From positions 1-41,538 of the IMG/VR virus record IMGVR_UViG_3300032240_001438: DNA of 41,538 bases, one strand, 5' to 3'. A program made the translations under genes and the position numbers. The notes under the pieces were generated by a model. That model made no database searches. It was not told where the DNA came from and saw nothing but the letters and a program-made list of their open reading frames with translations. This document shows positions 1-8,216 of the stretch, in pieces (the stretch's first letter is position 1; each line of letters begins with the position of its first letter). This DNA comes from a virus.

Positions 1-636
1 GATACATCCAATCAACAATTAAAAGTTTTTGTAAACGGAAATGCTTATACTGTTGGCCCTTCAATTCCTAAAGGAGTCGGTACCACAGGATTTATAATTC
101 CATCGACACCTATTAAAGATGTGTCAGCAAGTTCTCAAAAAGTATCTGTTATTCAAAGTTACGGAAATCCAGTTGGCTTTGTAACAGATCAACGTTTCCA
201 AATGGACTCTACCGATTCTGATGTATATTTAAATACCTCAACTTTTTATGCTCTTGCTGGATTAAACATTGTTGGCGATTTTAGAGCTAGCGGACAAGTT
301 GATAGCAAATATAATTCTATGTCAGTGGACATTGATGCCTTAATGGCACCTACAGCAAATCCAACATATAATAATATTACAAATAGTGCTCATGTAGCAG
401 AACAAAATGTTCAAATATGTAAGCTATTACAATTTATGTTTCCAACAACAACAACAAAATATCTAGCAGAACCTGGTGTACCAACACGTGCCGAAGCTAG
501 GGTATTATGTAAGTATACTAATCCTTCTCCTGGAGGATACCATGTAAGAAGATTCTATGTACAAACAGCTACCGTTCCGTATTGGAATAATTATACAACC
601 ACTGCTACTGGCGCAGTTAGTAATCAGGTTTTCTAA
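1..636 (+). CDS. Tail/virion structural protein, C-terminal part (5' truncated)
   Basis: The reading frame is open from base 1, so this is the last 211 residues of a gene that starts outside the window. The GTG at 121 is in frame, but nothing marks it as a true start. The protein is rich in Ser, Thr, Asn and Gly, with short beta-strand-like stretches and no recognisable catalytic motif, as in phage tail or baseplate-associated structural proteins. It ends 9 bases before the next gene, which belongs to a tail-fibre-like family, so a virion role is inferred from context. The exact product is not recognised. Confidence 0.5.
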   Translation, partial: DTSNQQLKVFVNGNAYTVGPSIPKGVGTTGFIIPSTPIKDVSASSQKVSVIQSYGNPVGFVTDQRFQMDSTDSDVYLNTSTFYALAGLNIVGDFRASGQVDSKYNSMSVDIDALMAPTANPTYNNITNSAHVAEQNVQICKLLQFMFPTTTTKYLAEPGVPTRAEARVLCKYTNPSPGGYHVRRFYVQTATVPYWNNYTTTATGAVSNQVF

Positions 637-645
637 GGATTAAAA

Positions 646-1659
646 ATGTCATACGATATACAAAAAAGCAACGGAGCAACATTAGTAGTTTTAGAAGATG
701 GATTTGTAGATAATTCTACTAGTTTAACTTTTGTTGGAAAAAATGTTATCGGATATGGCGGTGTACAAAATGATAACTTTTTATGGTTATTGGAAAATTT
801 TTCTAATATTGATCCTCCGTTAAATCCTATACAAGGTCAAACTTGGTTTGACAGCACATCTGGTACGCTTAGATTAAAAGTTTACGATGGTTCAACCTGG
901 CACAGGTCAGCAGTTATGTCTTATAGTACATCTACTGCCGCACAGGTTAACGGAGATTTTTGGTGGGACACCAATAATTCTATTCTAAAAGTTAAAACTG
1001 ATCTAGGTTATGTTGCTATAGGTCCTACAAATTCTGTTGCCTCTGCTTCAAGATTAGCAACCCCTGTTCTAATTAATGATGTTTCGTTTGATGGATCAAG
1101 TGACATTACAGTTAAAGCATCTACTACTAATGAGTTAATTAATGGATATTATTTAACGGGTGATAATTTTAACGGATCAACTGCTGTAACATGGGCTGTG
1201 GATGTTGGTACTGTTGTGAATCCTGATCCGTTAAAAGTTGTAGCAAGAAACAGCGATGGTGATATCTGGTACCGTGTTGGAAATGGAACTTCAACATCAG
1301 CACAGTTTGCTGATTTAGCTGAAAAATACCTAGCAGATCAGGAATACGAAGTAGGCACTGTTATATCAGTGGGCGGCGAAAAAGAAGTCACAGCATGTAC
1401 ATTTGGTGATCGAGCAATTGGTGTTGTTAGTGGAAACCCTGGATACATGATGAATAGTGGATTAGAAGGTGGTACATATATTGCTCTTAAAGGTCGCGTA
1501 CCTGTTAAAGTAAGTGGAGCAGTTCGCAAAAAACAAGGATTGATTGCTGGCCCCAAAGGTCGCGCAACGGTAGGAGTTTATCACTCAAACGAAGTATTTG
1601 CTATTGCCCTTGAAGACAGCGATGGTAGCAAAGATACTATTGAAGCTATTATATTATAA
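646..1659 (+). CDS. Tail fibre-like structural protein, paralogue 1
   Basis: A 337-residue protein. Its N-terminal region has two repeats of a WFD/WWD-T-x-L-K-V-Y-D-G-S-x-W type (around residues 65-85 and 105-125), common in T4-like phage fibre or adhesin proteins. The last 110 residues form a domain beginning ADLAEKY and continuing GTVISVGGEKEVT, which resembles C-terminal fibre chaperone or self-cleavage domains (Peptidase G2-like), although I cannot prove cleavage. The start follows AAGGATTAAAA, a good ribosome site. The next gene has the same architecture, so the pair is a tandem duplication. Role in host recognition is inferred. Confidence 0.65.
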   Translation: MSYDIQKSNGATLVVLEDGFVDNSTSLTFVGKNVIGYGGVQNDNFLWLLENFSNIDPPLNPIQGQTWFDSTSGTLRLKVYDGSTWHRSAVMSYSTSTAAQVNGDFWWDTNNSILKVKTDLGYVAIGPTNSVASASRLATPVLINDVSFDGSSDITVKASTTNELINGYYLTGDNFNGSTAVTWAVDVGTVVNPDPLKVVARNSDGDIWYRVGNGTSTSAQFADLAEKYLADQEYEVGTVISVGGEKEVTACTFGDRAIGVVSGNPGYMMNSGLEGGTYIALKGRVPVKVSGAVRKKQGLIAGPKGRATVGVYHSNEVFAIALEDSDGSKDTIEAIIL

Positions 1660-1676
1660 ATTTTGGATCATAAAAA

Positions 1677-2900
1677 ATGCCATATATCATAACTAAAACC
1701 AACGGTGCACAATTAGCATCTATCGACGATGCTACATTAGATGTAACCACTGACCTGTCTTTAGTAGGAAGAAACTATTCTGGATATGGGCGTGTTGTTA
1801 ATGAGAATTTTGTAAAATTATTAGAAAATTTTGCCAGCTCAACTCAGCCAACAAAACCATTACAAGGTGAGATATGGTTTGACACAGCTAATAAATCCTT
1901 AAAAGTTTATGATGGATCAATATATAAAAGTTTATCAAACGTTTATATACAAGCAACTACACCAGTAGGTTCAACAAATGGTGATCTATGGTGGGATACA
2001 GCAGATCAACAATTAAAAGCATTCAATGGTTCTTCATATAAATTAATTGGACCTCCTACTTCGGCTGCTGACAAATCGTATTGGGCATCAGCAGATGTCA
2101 ACCCGGTTGGCAGTATATACGCAAGTATTACAGTACTAGAAGGTTTTTGTGGTGCTACACCGGTGGCAACACTTTCCAACGATTCTTTTGTTCCAGATGA
2201 ATCTAACATCTCTACTAATTTCCCTTCAATATATAGAGGAATAACATTAGCAGGTGCTAATCCTAATACTGGAATTTCTGCCACATCGACTTCTACCACT
2301 AGCACAGAATATATACTATGGGGAACATCTGCCCATTCTTTATTATCAGAAACATCTAACAATACAAATGGTATAAACGTAGTATCAACAGCTTCTGGTT
2401 CAAGTTTCTATGTTACATTTGCTGATAGAAGTACTACAGGAACATCTCAGATTTACGTAAATTCTACAATGCGATATAACGCAAGTAACAATACACTTGA
2501 AGTTAAAGCATCGCAAGCATACTACGCTGATATTGCCGAACGGTATGAAGCTGACACTGTATACGAACCTGGAACCGTTTTGATGATTGGCGGAGAAAAA
2601 GAAGTTACACTAGCTTGTTATAGTGCTACGACAGCGGTGGCAGGAATTGTATCTACAAAACCCGCCTATATGATGAATTCTGAGGCAGGAAACGACGAAA
2701 CTCACCCCTATATTGCCTTAAAAGGCCGTGTTCCTTGTAAGATTTGTGGCCCTGTTAAAAAGGGTGACCTACTAGTTGCTAGCGGATATAAACACGGATA
2801 CGCAACAAAGAAACAAGATCACGATAGTTCGGATGCTGTAATAGGAAAGGCCCTTGAAGATTTCCAAGGGCCTTTTGGTGTTATCGAAGTTAAAGTTTAA
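1677..2900 (+). CDS. Tail fibre-like structural protein, paralogue 2
   Basis: A 407-residue paralogue of the preceding gene. The N-termini align (GKNVIGYGGV against GRNYSGYGRV, then LLENF), both have WFD/WWDT plus YDG/FNG repeats, and both end with an A-D-I/L-A-E-K/R-Y domain followed by PGTVLMIGGEKEVT and ALKGRVP. Between these ends lies a Ser/Thr-rich insert of roughly 100 residues (about 150-260) absent from paralogue 1, the likely variable part. The stop codon overlaps the stop of convergent thyA within the palindrome TTAA. A terminator-like hairpin lies inside the last codons. Confidence 0.65.
   Translation: MPYIITKTNGAQLASIDDATLDVTTDLSLVGRNYSGYGRVVNENFVKLLENFASSTQPTKPLQGEIWFDTANKSLKVYDGSIYKSLSNVYIQATTPVGSTNGDLWWDTADQQLKAFNGSSYKLIGPPTSAADKSYWASADVNPVGSIYASITVLEGFCGATPVATLSNDSFVPDESNISTNFPSIYRGITLAGANPNTGISATSTSTTSTEYILWGTSAHSLLSETSNNTNGINVVSTASGSSFYVTFADRSTTGTSQIYVNSTMRYNASNNTLEVKASQAYYADIAERYEADTVYEPGTVLMIGGEKEVTLACYSATTAVAGIVSTKPAYMMNSEAGNDETHPYIALKGRVPCKICGPVKKGDLLVASGYKHGYATKKQDHDSSDAVIGKALEDFQGPFGVIEVKV
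2846..2875 (+). terminator. Terminator-like hairpin inside the end of a tail gene
   Basis: Perfect 11-bp arms (AAAGGCCCTTG and CAAGGGCCTTT) surround an 8-base loop and are followed by a short T run ending at 2876. The hairpin lies 25 bases before the stop codon of the fibre gene, so full termination here would leave a transcript without a stop codon. The T run is weak, so it may act as an mRNA-stabilising 3' structure or as an attenuator. It is also nearly symmetric and could act on transcripts running leftward out of thyA. Confidence 0.45.
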
Positions 2901-3787
2901 GTAGCCATTGGAGCTACGATAGCATCGTAGCTCTTATAATTAACAAGTTCAATATCTTCCATTTCAAAGTTTGTAATAACATCTATATCTGGATTCAACT
3001 TTAAAGTTGGCAATGGCAAAGGTTTTCTGCTAATTTGTTCTTTAACTTGCTCAATATGATTGTTATAGATATGAGCATCGCCGAAAGAAATAACTAATTC
3101 TCCAACATCCAATTCGCACACCTGTGCTAACAAGTGAGTGAATAATGCGTAGCTGGCAATGTTGAATGGCACTCCCAAAAACATATCAGCACTTCGTTGG
3201 TACATATGACAACTTAGTTTTTTATCGTTACTAACGTAAAATTGAGCCATCATATGGCATGGGGGCAATGCCATATACTCTAGTTCTCCGGGATTCCATG
3301 CTGATATAATATGACGTCGACTCATAGGATCTTCTTTTAAACCACGGATCAATTCGAGAAGTTGATCGTAGTTTTGTAACACAACCTTATTGATTCTCAC
3401 TACAGGTCTGCGCCATCTGCGCCATTGTACACCATAGATTCTTCCTAGGTCCCCGGGATGTCTTTGCATGCGCCTTTTAATCCAATAATCTGCTTTGGCA
3501 TTATCGGACCAAATGGTTTTCTTTTCACTGTAACGATCACCGTGAAGAATTTCTTTCAAACGATTCTCATCCCCGCTACCTTCGATGAACCAGAGTAATT
3601 CACTGACACATGCCTTCCATGCCAGCTTCTTTGTAGTAATAGCAGGAAATCCTTCTTCAAGATTAAATCGCATTTGAAGACCAAATAAACTTTTTGTACC
3701 TACTCCTGTACGATCTGATCGATCTTCACCGTTGGCTAATATATTTTTTAGTGCGTCAATATAAACTTGTTCTGAATTATTTTTCAT
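2897..3787 (-). CDS. thyA: Thymidylate synthase ThyA
   Basis: A folate-dependent thymidylate synthase of 296 residues, close to the usual length plus small inserts. It converts dUMP and methylene-tetrahydrofolate to dTMP for phage DNA synthesis. Visible family marks are the N-terminal DRTGVGT phosphate-binding stretch, the IYGVQWRRW region, DPMSRRH supplying the dUMP-phosphate arginines (157-158), and the catalytic Cys177 in LPPCHMM. FGDAHIYNNH near the C-terminus is also typical. It is encoded convergently to the tail genes with a stop-codon overlap, and follows a block of small late-type genes on the same strand. Confidence 0.96.
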   Translation of the reverse strand: MKNNSEQVYIDALKNILANGEDRSDRTGVGTKSLFGLQMRFNLEEGFPAITTKKLAWKACVSELLWFIEGSGDENRLKEILHGDRYSEKKTIWSDNAKADYWIKRRMQRHPGDLGRIYGVQWRRWRRPVVRINKVVLQNYDQLLELIRGLKEDPMSRRHIISAWNPGELEYMALPPCHMMAQFYVSNDKKLSCHMYQRSADMFLGVPFNIASYALFTHLLAQVCELDVGELVISFGDAHIYNNHIEQVKEQISRKPLPLPTLKLNPDIDVITNFEMEDIELVNYKSYDAIVAPMAT

Positions 3788-3808
3788 ATATTACTCTTTA
3801 AATGAGAT

Positions 3809-3832
3809 CAGGGCACAAGGCCCTGTTCTTTT
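3809..3832 (+). terminator. Candidate terminator upstream of thyA
   Basis: A 6-bp GC-rich stem (CAGGGC / GCCCTG, loop ACAAG) is followed on the plus strand by TTCTTTT. It sits in the 58-base gap between thyA and the 210-residue gene. The T run fits termination of rightward transcripts that have run through thyA from the tail genes. In the leftward direction the T run is poor, so its action on the thyA operon is uncertain. Confidence 0.4.
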
Positions 3833-3845
3833 ACAATTATCCGTT

Positions 3846-4478
3846 TTAGGCTTCAACTGAAACTTTTTTGGATTTGGTCTTCTTTGGAGGATCAATAGTA
3901 TCGGCCTGTTTGCGTAGAGTCTGCGCTTCTTTAAAGAGCTTGTCTGCTTTAGATCTTAGTTGAGCAGGAGTTAATTCTGCTTCAACTTCTTCAGGAACAA
4001 TGATTTCAACTTCTTCTTCAACATCACCAGATACACTTTGTGATGTTGTTTTAGTTGGATCATCTTTCTTTGAAGTTTTTTTCTTGGCAGGTTTAGACTC
4101 GTCTGTCATAGCCAATTCTTCTAGTGTTATCCCTTTTTGTTCAGCAATAATTTTGTTCAGTTCATCAAGGGGAACAACATCCTGCGTAGTAGGAGTAACC
4201 AATACACCATTAGTGGGAACTTTTTTCAAGTGACCTCTTGTGTGTAACCAGGATAACATATTACTGCCATCTGGAAAACTTCTTACTGCTAACGCATCGG
4301 CTAGTTCGTTAGAATTCTGTGCGCTAGGATCTTGTAACAATGTCATTAAAGAATCGTGTACTGTTGATCCTAGTTGACCAGTGCCAACTACTAAAGCACT
4401 GTAAGGGTCACCCGGAATGGTACGATAGGCAATAACTACCTTGGCACCATTGTTTTTCATTTTTCCCACATGTTTCAT
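3846..4478 (-). CDS. Conserved phage protein with charged C-terminal tail
   Basis: A 210-residue protein of unknown function. The first 110 residues look like a compact domain (phrases VVIAYRTIPGDPYSALVVG and SFPDGSNMLSWLHTRG). The rest is low-complexity: a Lys-rich stretch, an acidic Glu/Val stretch, a short predicted helix (QLRSKADKLFKEAQTLRKQ) and a Lys-rich end, suggesting a flexible nucleic-acid- or protein-binding tail. The ribosome site AAGGAG lies 6-7 bases before ATG. It is the third gene behind the late-type promoter at 5043-5050, so a virion or late-stage role is plausible. The general sequence style is that of a conserved protein in marine T4-like phages. Confidence 0.7.
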   Translation of the reverse strand: MKHVGKMKNNGAKVVIAYRTIPGDPYSALVVGTGQLGSTVHDSLMTLLQDPSAQNSNELADALAVRSFPDGSNMLSWLHTRGHLKKVPTNGVLVTPTTQDVVPLDELNKIIAEQKGITLEELAMTDESKPAKKKTSKKDDPTKTTSQSVSGDVEEEVEIIVPEEVEAELTPAQLRSKADKLFKEAQTLRKQADTIDPPKKTKSKKVSVEA

Positions 4479-4488
4479 GTGATTCTCC

Positions 4489-4734
4489 TTAGGCTACTTG
4501 TTCTTGTGTTGTTTCAGGAGCAGGTGCTGGAGCAACTGCAGCTAAGAATTTGTCAAGTCGGTCAAAAACAGCACCAACGGAACTTAATTCATTAGCACCG
4601 AAAGCGCCACGGCGACTAGCAACATCTAAAACAGTACGCAAATTTTGAAGATCCGTAACACTTAATTCTGGGTGAGCTACAGGAGGAACTTCTCCGCCTA
4701 CGGGTTCTGTAACTTGAGCTTGATTTTCTTCCAT
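4489..4734 (-). CDS. Small conserved phage protein
   Basis: An 81-residue acidic protein with a central helical segment (DLQNLRTVLDVASRRGAFG) and flexible Pro/Ala/Glu-rich ends. Its ATG overlaps the upstream stop codon as TAATG and is preceded by AAGGAA, so translation is probably coupled. Function not recognised. Small size and position in a late-promoter operon would fit a head or neck accessory protein, but this is only context. Confidence 0.65.
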   Translation of the reverse strand: MEENQAQVTEPVGGEVPPVAHPELSVTDLQNLRTVLDVASRRGAFGANELSSVGAVFDRLDKFLAAVAPAPAPETTQEQVA

Positions 4735-5030
4735 TATAATTTTTCCTTGTTAATATCATGTAAGTAAGGGCAACCTAAAGTTAGCATAAGAATCTCTTTG
4801 GGATCCTCTATACCAATTTCAATCATTTCTACCATTTTACGATTTTGGTTCAACGATAGACTTGTCTTTAGACTGTACCTACTATTTAAGTTATAGTTAA
4901 TCCAGTGTTCGAGTAATTTGATATCTGTTGTTTTACTAACAGTAATCCTGCTAAAGTGTTCTGGGATAAAGGATAATTTCCTTAAACCTAAAACACCTAG
5001 CGGATTAACTTCACCTCTACTTAATGACAT
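4734..5030 (-). CDS. Conserved phage protein, first gene of a late operon
   Basis: A 98-residue protein with no recognised domain. It is mixed in charge, contains one Cys in LTLGCPYLHD near the C-terminus and no membrane segment. A perfect TATAAATA late-promoter box ends 13 bases before the start codon, with TAGGTAG as ribosome site between them, so this is the lead gene of the leftward late transcript through the 81- and 210-residue genes and probably thyA. Late timing hints at assembly, but no function is assigned. Confidence 0.65.
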   Translation of the reverse strand: MSLSRGEVNPLGVLGLRKLSFIPEHFSRITVSKTTDIKLLEHWINYNLNSRYSLKTSLSLNQNRKMVEMIEIGIEDPKEILMLTLGCPYLHDINKEKL

Positions 5031-5041
5031 TAACTACCTAC

Positions 5042-6292
5042 TTATTTATAATGCGCTGTCTGGCCGAAGGGAGAAATTATGCTGTCATTGCCGTGTACAA
5101 TAAACAATGTATCGCAGTAATCTTCATCTCCCCAACTACCACAAGGATATCCGTCTGTAAACATAATGAATTTCTTTGGAACAATATCATTATCTTTCAT
5201 AAACTGCCAGTTGGCTTCAAAATCAGTACCGCCGCCGCCTTTGACTTTATAACCCATAATGTCGTCGGCGCTGTCGCCTGTAAACTTTTCGTAGTTATAA
5301 ACTTCAGTATCAAAACACCAGATATCCAATTTAAAGTCTTGGTATTCGTCCATAATGCCTTTGACTTCACTTAAGAAGTCCAGGGCCTGTTTGTCTGAAA
5401 TACTACCTGACATATCAATAGCAACAGATACATCAATTGTTTCTTCGTTCATCAATCCGGGCAAAATAGCACCACAATGCTGACTCTTACGATTAGGACG
5501 GCTAAAACTGTAATTGCTTTTAACAATACTTTGGATACTCATACGCAACAGTTGACGCCAGTCCATTTTAGGTTCTGTAAGATCCTGGATCATACGAGCA
5601 ATGCCAGCAGGCACTCGTCCGGCACCTGCTGATTGTGCAGCCGCAATTACCGCCTCTTTGATCTCGTCACGGATCTTTTTCTTTTCTTCGGCACTTAGCC
5701 GTGGACGACCTTTTCCGCTACCATCAACTTCTTCATCACCACCCTCGCCCTCGCCTTCGCCGTCAAGATGTTCGTCGAGCAATTCTCCTAGAGAGCCAAT
5801 ATCAATTTTTTCTGCTTTGTCGTAGATGTCTTGATAAATTTGTTCGTAACTCCATCCGCGATATTTGTTGTCTTGGAAGATTTTAATCCATTCTGGAACA
5901 TGCCCAATTTTCTCATCTTTAAGAATTTGGTTAGCGGCATAGTCTGCGGCAATGTTCGATAGCTGAGGATCTCGCATCTCTCGACGTCCCATGTGGTCAA
6001 ACACGTTATGAAGAACTTCGTGAGCAAAGCCAAACTCTGCTTCTTTAGGAGTTAGTTTATTAACAAAGTCGTTATTGTAATAAAAATTACGGCCATCTGT
6101 AGCAAGTGTAGAGCACCAGTCAGTGGCATCAATTAACTTCATACGAGTAGCTAGATTTCCAAAGAATGGATGACGGAGCAACAAGCCTACTCGAGCAGTT
6201 ATAAGTTTTTCAACAATTTTATTTTTTTCGGAAGCCGTAAATTCACGTTTTTCCAATTTCTTAGTCTTTTCAGACTTCATTACTTTAGACAT
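5042..6292 (-). CDS. VWA / metallopeptidase-like partner of a MoxR ATPase
   Basis: A 416-residue protein with two parts. Residues about 25-150 resemble the putative metallopeptidase domain found before VWA-like domains (DUF2201 type), with a zinc-site-like HEVLH at 91-95. Residues 170-200 are a Gly/Glu-rich linker. Residues about 285-410 form a von Willebrand A-like domain with a MIDAS motif DMSGS (Asp293, Ser295, Ser297). Such proteins work with MoxR-family AAA+ ATPases, as RavA-ViaA or CbbQ-CbbO do, in remodelling or metal-cofactor insertion. The matching ATPase is the next gene upstream. AGGAG stands before ATG. The substrate is unknown. Confidence 0.82.
   Translation of the reverse strand: MSKVMKSEKTKKLEKREFTASEKNKIVEKLITARVGLLLRHPFFGNLATRMKLIDATDWCSTLATDGRNFYYNNDFVNKLTPKEAEFGFAHEVLHNVFDHMGRREMRDPQLSNIAADYAANQILKDEKIGHVPEWIKIFQDNKYRGWSYEQIYQDIYDKAEKIDIGSLGELLDEHLDGEGEGEGGDEEVDGSGKGRPRLSAEEKKKIRDEIKEAVIAAAQSAGAGRVPAGIARMIQDLTEPKMDWRQLLRMSIQSIVKSNYSFSRPNRKSQHCGAILPGLMNEETIDVSVAIDMSGSISDKQALDFLSEVKGIMDEYQDFKLDIWCFDTEVYNYEKFTGDSADDIMGYKVKGGGGTDFEANWQFMKDNDIVPKKFIMFTDGYPCGSWGDEDYCDTLFIVHGNDSIISPFGQTAHYK
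5043..5050 (-). promoter_or_regulatory. T4-type late promoter box
   Basis: TATAAATA on the minus strand is an exact match to the T4 late promoter -10 element recognised by the gp55 sigma factor. It lies 13 bases upstream of the 98-residue gene and overlaps the last codons of the VWA protein gene. The second exact match found in this window (40752-40759) also stands just before a gene start. Confidence 0.65.
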
Positions 6293-6321
6293 GTAGTGCT
6301 CCTAATAACTGTATATATACT

Positions 6322-6350
6322 ATTATACATGAAATTTACCAATAAAGCAA
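6322..6350 (-). promoter_or_regulatory. Sigma70-type promoter of the VWA gene
   Basis: Minus strand TTGCTT, 17 bases, TATAAT, with TG directly before the -10 box. It lies 30 bases before the VWA start codon. The spacer shares TGGTAAA with the promoter of the MoxR gene (7528-7556), which suggests co-regulation by the host polymerase early in infection. Confidence 0.7.
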
Positions 6351-6353
6351 GTA

Positions 6354-6379
6354 AAATTGGGCAGTTGCCTGCCCAATTT
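6354..6379. terminator. Rho-independent terminator between MoxR and VWA genes
   Basis: Perfect 11-bp stem AAATTGGGCAG / CTGCCCAATTT with a TTGC loop. On the minus strand it follows the MoxR stop codon and ends in TTTTAC; on the plus strand it is followed by GTTTTT, so it may work in both directions. It separates the paired genes into two transcripts, so the VWA gene depends on its own promoter. Confidence 0.75.
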
Positions 6380-6383
6380 GTTT

Positions 6384-7466
6384 TTAATTATCCATTGCCT
6401 GGATAACATACTTGCCGTATTTTTCGTAGAACGGATCAAAATTTGCCATCTTGCTAGCATCAAACGGAAGTTTGTATGTTGAGATGGCAGTCTTAGCACC
6501 CATAACAACAAGCTCAGTTGGGAAATTATCCATCATAAAGCCAAAGAAGTTATTTGCCATACCGTCCCAATCTTTGGCTTTTTTCTCATAGGCAGTCTGA
6601 AGTTCATAGCACATACTAACAGTAAGTGAGTACATGGCCGAAATTTCTTTAACATCTGCTTTCTTAACTTTACCTGCCAAAATATCTTCTGGTTTAGGCA
6701 TCTGTTTAGCAACCTTGCGGTGTGCCATAAATTTAACAGCAAGACCTTCGCCAACAGCACCGGCAACCAAATCTGTCAAAGTATTTTCTGACAAGTCGTC
6801 GTCTGCCAACAAGTCGCTGACAAAAGACCAAGAGCGAGGAGTAGCAAACGAGCGTGAGCTAGACTTTGGATCAAAGTCGTACAAATCTTGTTTAGCAAAA
6901 CCCAAATAACCGACTACTTGTTCGTGTACACGATTAGTAGTAGCCCAATTGAGCCAATCTTCGTAATCAGTTTTCAGTTCCAAGTGAAGGAAACGATTTG
7001 CCAACGGAGCAGGCATACGATAAGTAACACCTTTGTCGGCTTCACGGTTACCTGCGGCAACAATGCTAACACCTTTTGGCAAGATGTAAGTACCAACACG
7101 GCGGTTCAAAATAAGCTGATAAGCGGCGGCCTGTGTAGCAGGTGCGGCAGAGTTCAATTCGTCCAAGAACAGAATGGAATTATCTTCTGGATCTGTAGGC
7201 AATTCGCTAGGAGCGGCCCAGGACATTGTATTAGCCTGACTATTGTAATAAGGAATACCTTTAATATCAGTGGGTTCCCAAAGGCTCAAACGAACGTCGA
7301 TAACATTTCGTCCTTGCTCGTCACCAATTTGTTTAACAATATCAGATTTACCAATACCAGGAGGGCCCCACATGAATACGGGACGTTGAATTTTAATACA
7401 TTTACGGATGCTACGTTTGGCATCGTTAGGAGTGACTGTACGATTTGCGCTGATCTGCTCTGCCAT
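6384..7466 (-). CDS. MoxR-family AAA+ ATPase
   Basis: A 360-residue AAA+ ATPase. Walker A is GPPGIGKS (34-41), Walker B LFLDE (99-103), and the sensor-1 region reads IVAAGNREAD, followed by RMPAPLANRF, the usual MoxR layout. The C-terminal 130 residues form a lid and helical region. MoxR proteins act as hexameric chaperones that remodel a client with a VWA partner, which is the next gene here. The gene has its own strong promoter and its own terminator, so stoichiometry of the two partners may be set independently. The client in the infected cell is unknown. Confidence 0.88.
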   Translation of the reverse strand: MAEQISANRTVTPNDAKRSIRKCIKIQRPVFMWGPPGIGKSDIVKQIGDEQGRNVIDVRLSLWEPTDIKGIPYYNSQANTMSWAAPSELPTDPEDNSILFLDELNSAAPATQAAAYQLILNRRVGTYILPKGVSIVAAGNREADKGVTYRMPAPLANRFLHLELKTDYEDWLNWATTNRVHEQVVGYLGFAKQDLYDFDPKSSSRSFATPRSWSFVSDLLADDDLSENTLTDLVAGAVGEGLAVKFMAHRKVAKQMPKPEDILAGKVKKADVKEISAMYSLTVSMCYELQTAYEKKAKDWDGMANNFFGFMMDNFPTELVVMGAKTAISTYKLPFDASKMANFDPFYEKYGKYVIQAMDN

Positions 7467-7527
7467 TTTGAACTTTCTAAAATTAGTGTTGAATAAAATA
7501 CTGTGCTTCTTGCTTCAGTATGTATAA

Positions 7528-7556
7528 ATTATACACGACTTTTACCAGTGTGTCAA
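7528..7556 (-). promoter_or_regulatory. Strong sigma70-type promoter of the MoxR gene
   Basis: Minus strand TTGACA, 17 bases, TATAAT: an exact consensus in both boxes and spacing, with an extended -10 TG. The -35 box overlaps the stop codon of the preceding gene. A 60-base leader precedes the MoxR start codon. This is the best host-type promoter in the window and suggests early, high expression. Confidence 0.85.
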
Positions 7557-7933
7557 GCAGATTCAGCGTTTTTTGCTTTTATAGATGTAAAATGTGCTAC
7601 GTTGCCAGAAAACAACACTAGTTGTATGGCCATCTTTTCGTCAAATACAAAGATTTCTTTGTTGGTTATATAAAACGGGCAGTCTATATAACGGTCAATC
7701 CAAATTACAAGTTGATTTGTATATTCCAATTTTTGATCAAATTGGACTCTATAAGATTTAATATCGGCTTTTTGTAAACACTCAAATCCTTGATCAGTTA
7801 GTCGTAGACCACCTTTTTCTTTTTTACGGGGATTTGTCCACCATGTGGGAATAGTTTCTTTAATTCTTTTGTCTGAGGCGTCTAACCCTAAAGATTCTAG
7901 TACGACTTTGGTTATTTTATACTTTGGATTCAT
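7553..7933 (-). CDS. Conserved phage hypothetical protein
   Basis: A 126-residue protein, last gene of the long operon that begins at gp45. It is basic at the N-terminus (WWTNPRKKEKGG) and otherwise mixed, with no membrane segment or known motif. GLRLTDQGFECL looks like a small winged-helix or helix-turn-helix fragment, which is weak evidence for nucleic-acid binding. It overlaps the upstream gene by 17 bases. The sequence style matches conserved small proteins of T4-like marine phages. No function is assigned. Confidence 0.65.
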   Translation of the reverse strand: MNPKYKITKVVLESLGLDASDKRIKETIPTWWTNPRKKEKGGLRLTDQGFECLQKADIKSYRVQFDQKLEYTNQLVIWIDRYIDCPFYITNKEIFVFDEKMAIQLVLFSGNVAHFTSIKAKNAESA

Positions 7934-8216
7934 TGGTCATCTTTTCTCCAGTAACCAATTTAAAAACAGAAAACTCTTGTGTGTTAAACATCTTGTTTAG
8001 CTTTTCAGCAAGATTATGAGCATGTCCGGCATTTGAAAAGCTAACTTTTTTATATTTTGGACCTAATGCTTGAACAACCAGACTTGTGGTTTTTAAATTA
8101 ATTGGCTGATCCTGATAAAATACAGCCCAAATGGCATCGGCTTCTAAAACTTGTTCAGTTTTATAAGTCTTTTTATTTGTAATCTCTAATAAAATTTTTG
8201 GCTTTGGTCTGCTCAT
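7917..8216 (-). CDS. Conserved phage hypothetical protein with structured start
   Basis: A 99-residue basic protein without recognised domain. Notable segments are ADAIWAVFYQDQPINL and FSNAGHAHNLAEKLNKMF, giving an alpha/beta appearance. The start codon lies in the arm of a 10-bp perfect inverted repeat (8215-8246), and the ribosome site GAGAG sits in the loop, so translation may be controlled by RNA folding. It resembles a family recurrent in cyanophage-like T4 phages, but no role is known to me. Confidence 0.65.
   Translation of the reverse strand: MSRPKPKILLEITNKKTYKTEQVLEADAIWAVFYQDQPINLKTTSLVVQALGPKYKKVSFSNAGHAHNLAEKLNKMFNTQEFSVFKLVTGEKMTNESKV

Noticed and set aside
5601-5825. Plus-strand open frames opposite the VWA gene
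   Set aside because: They are mirror frames of a Gly/Glu-rich coding region, without ribosome sites or recognisable protein features; same for other antisense frames under long genes.
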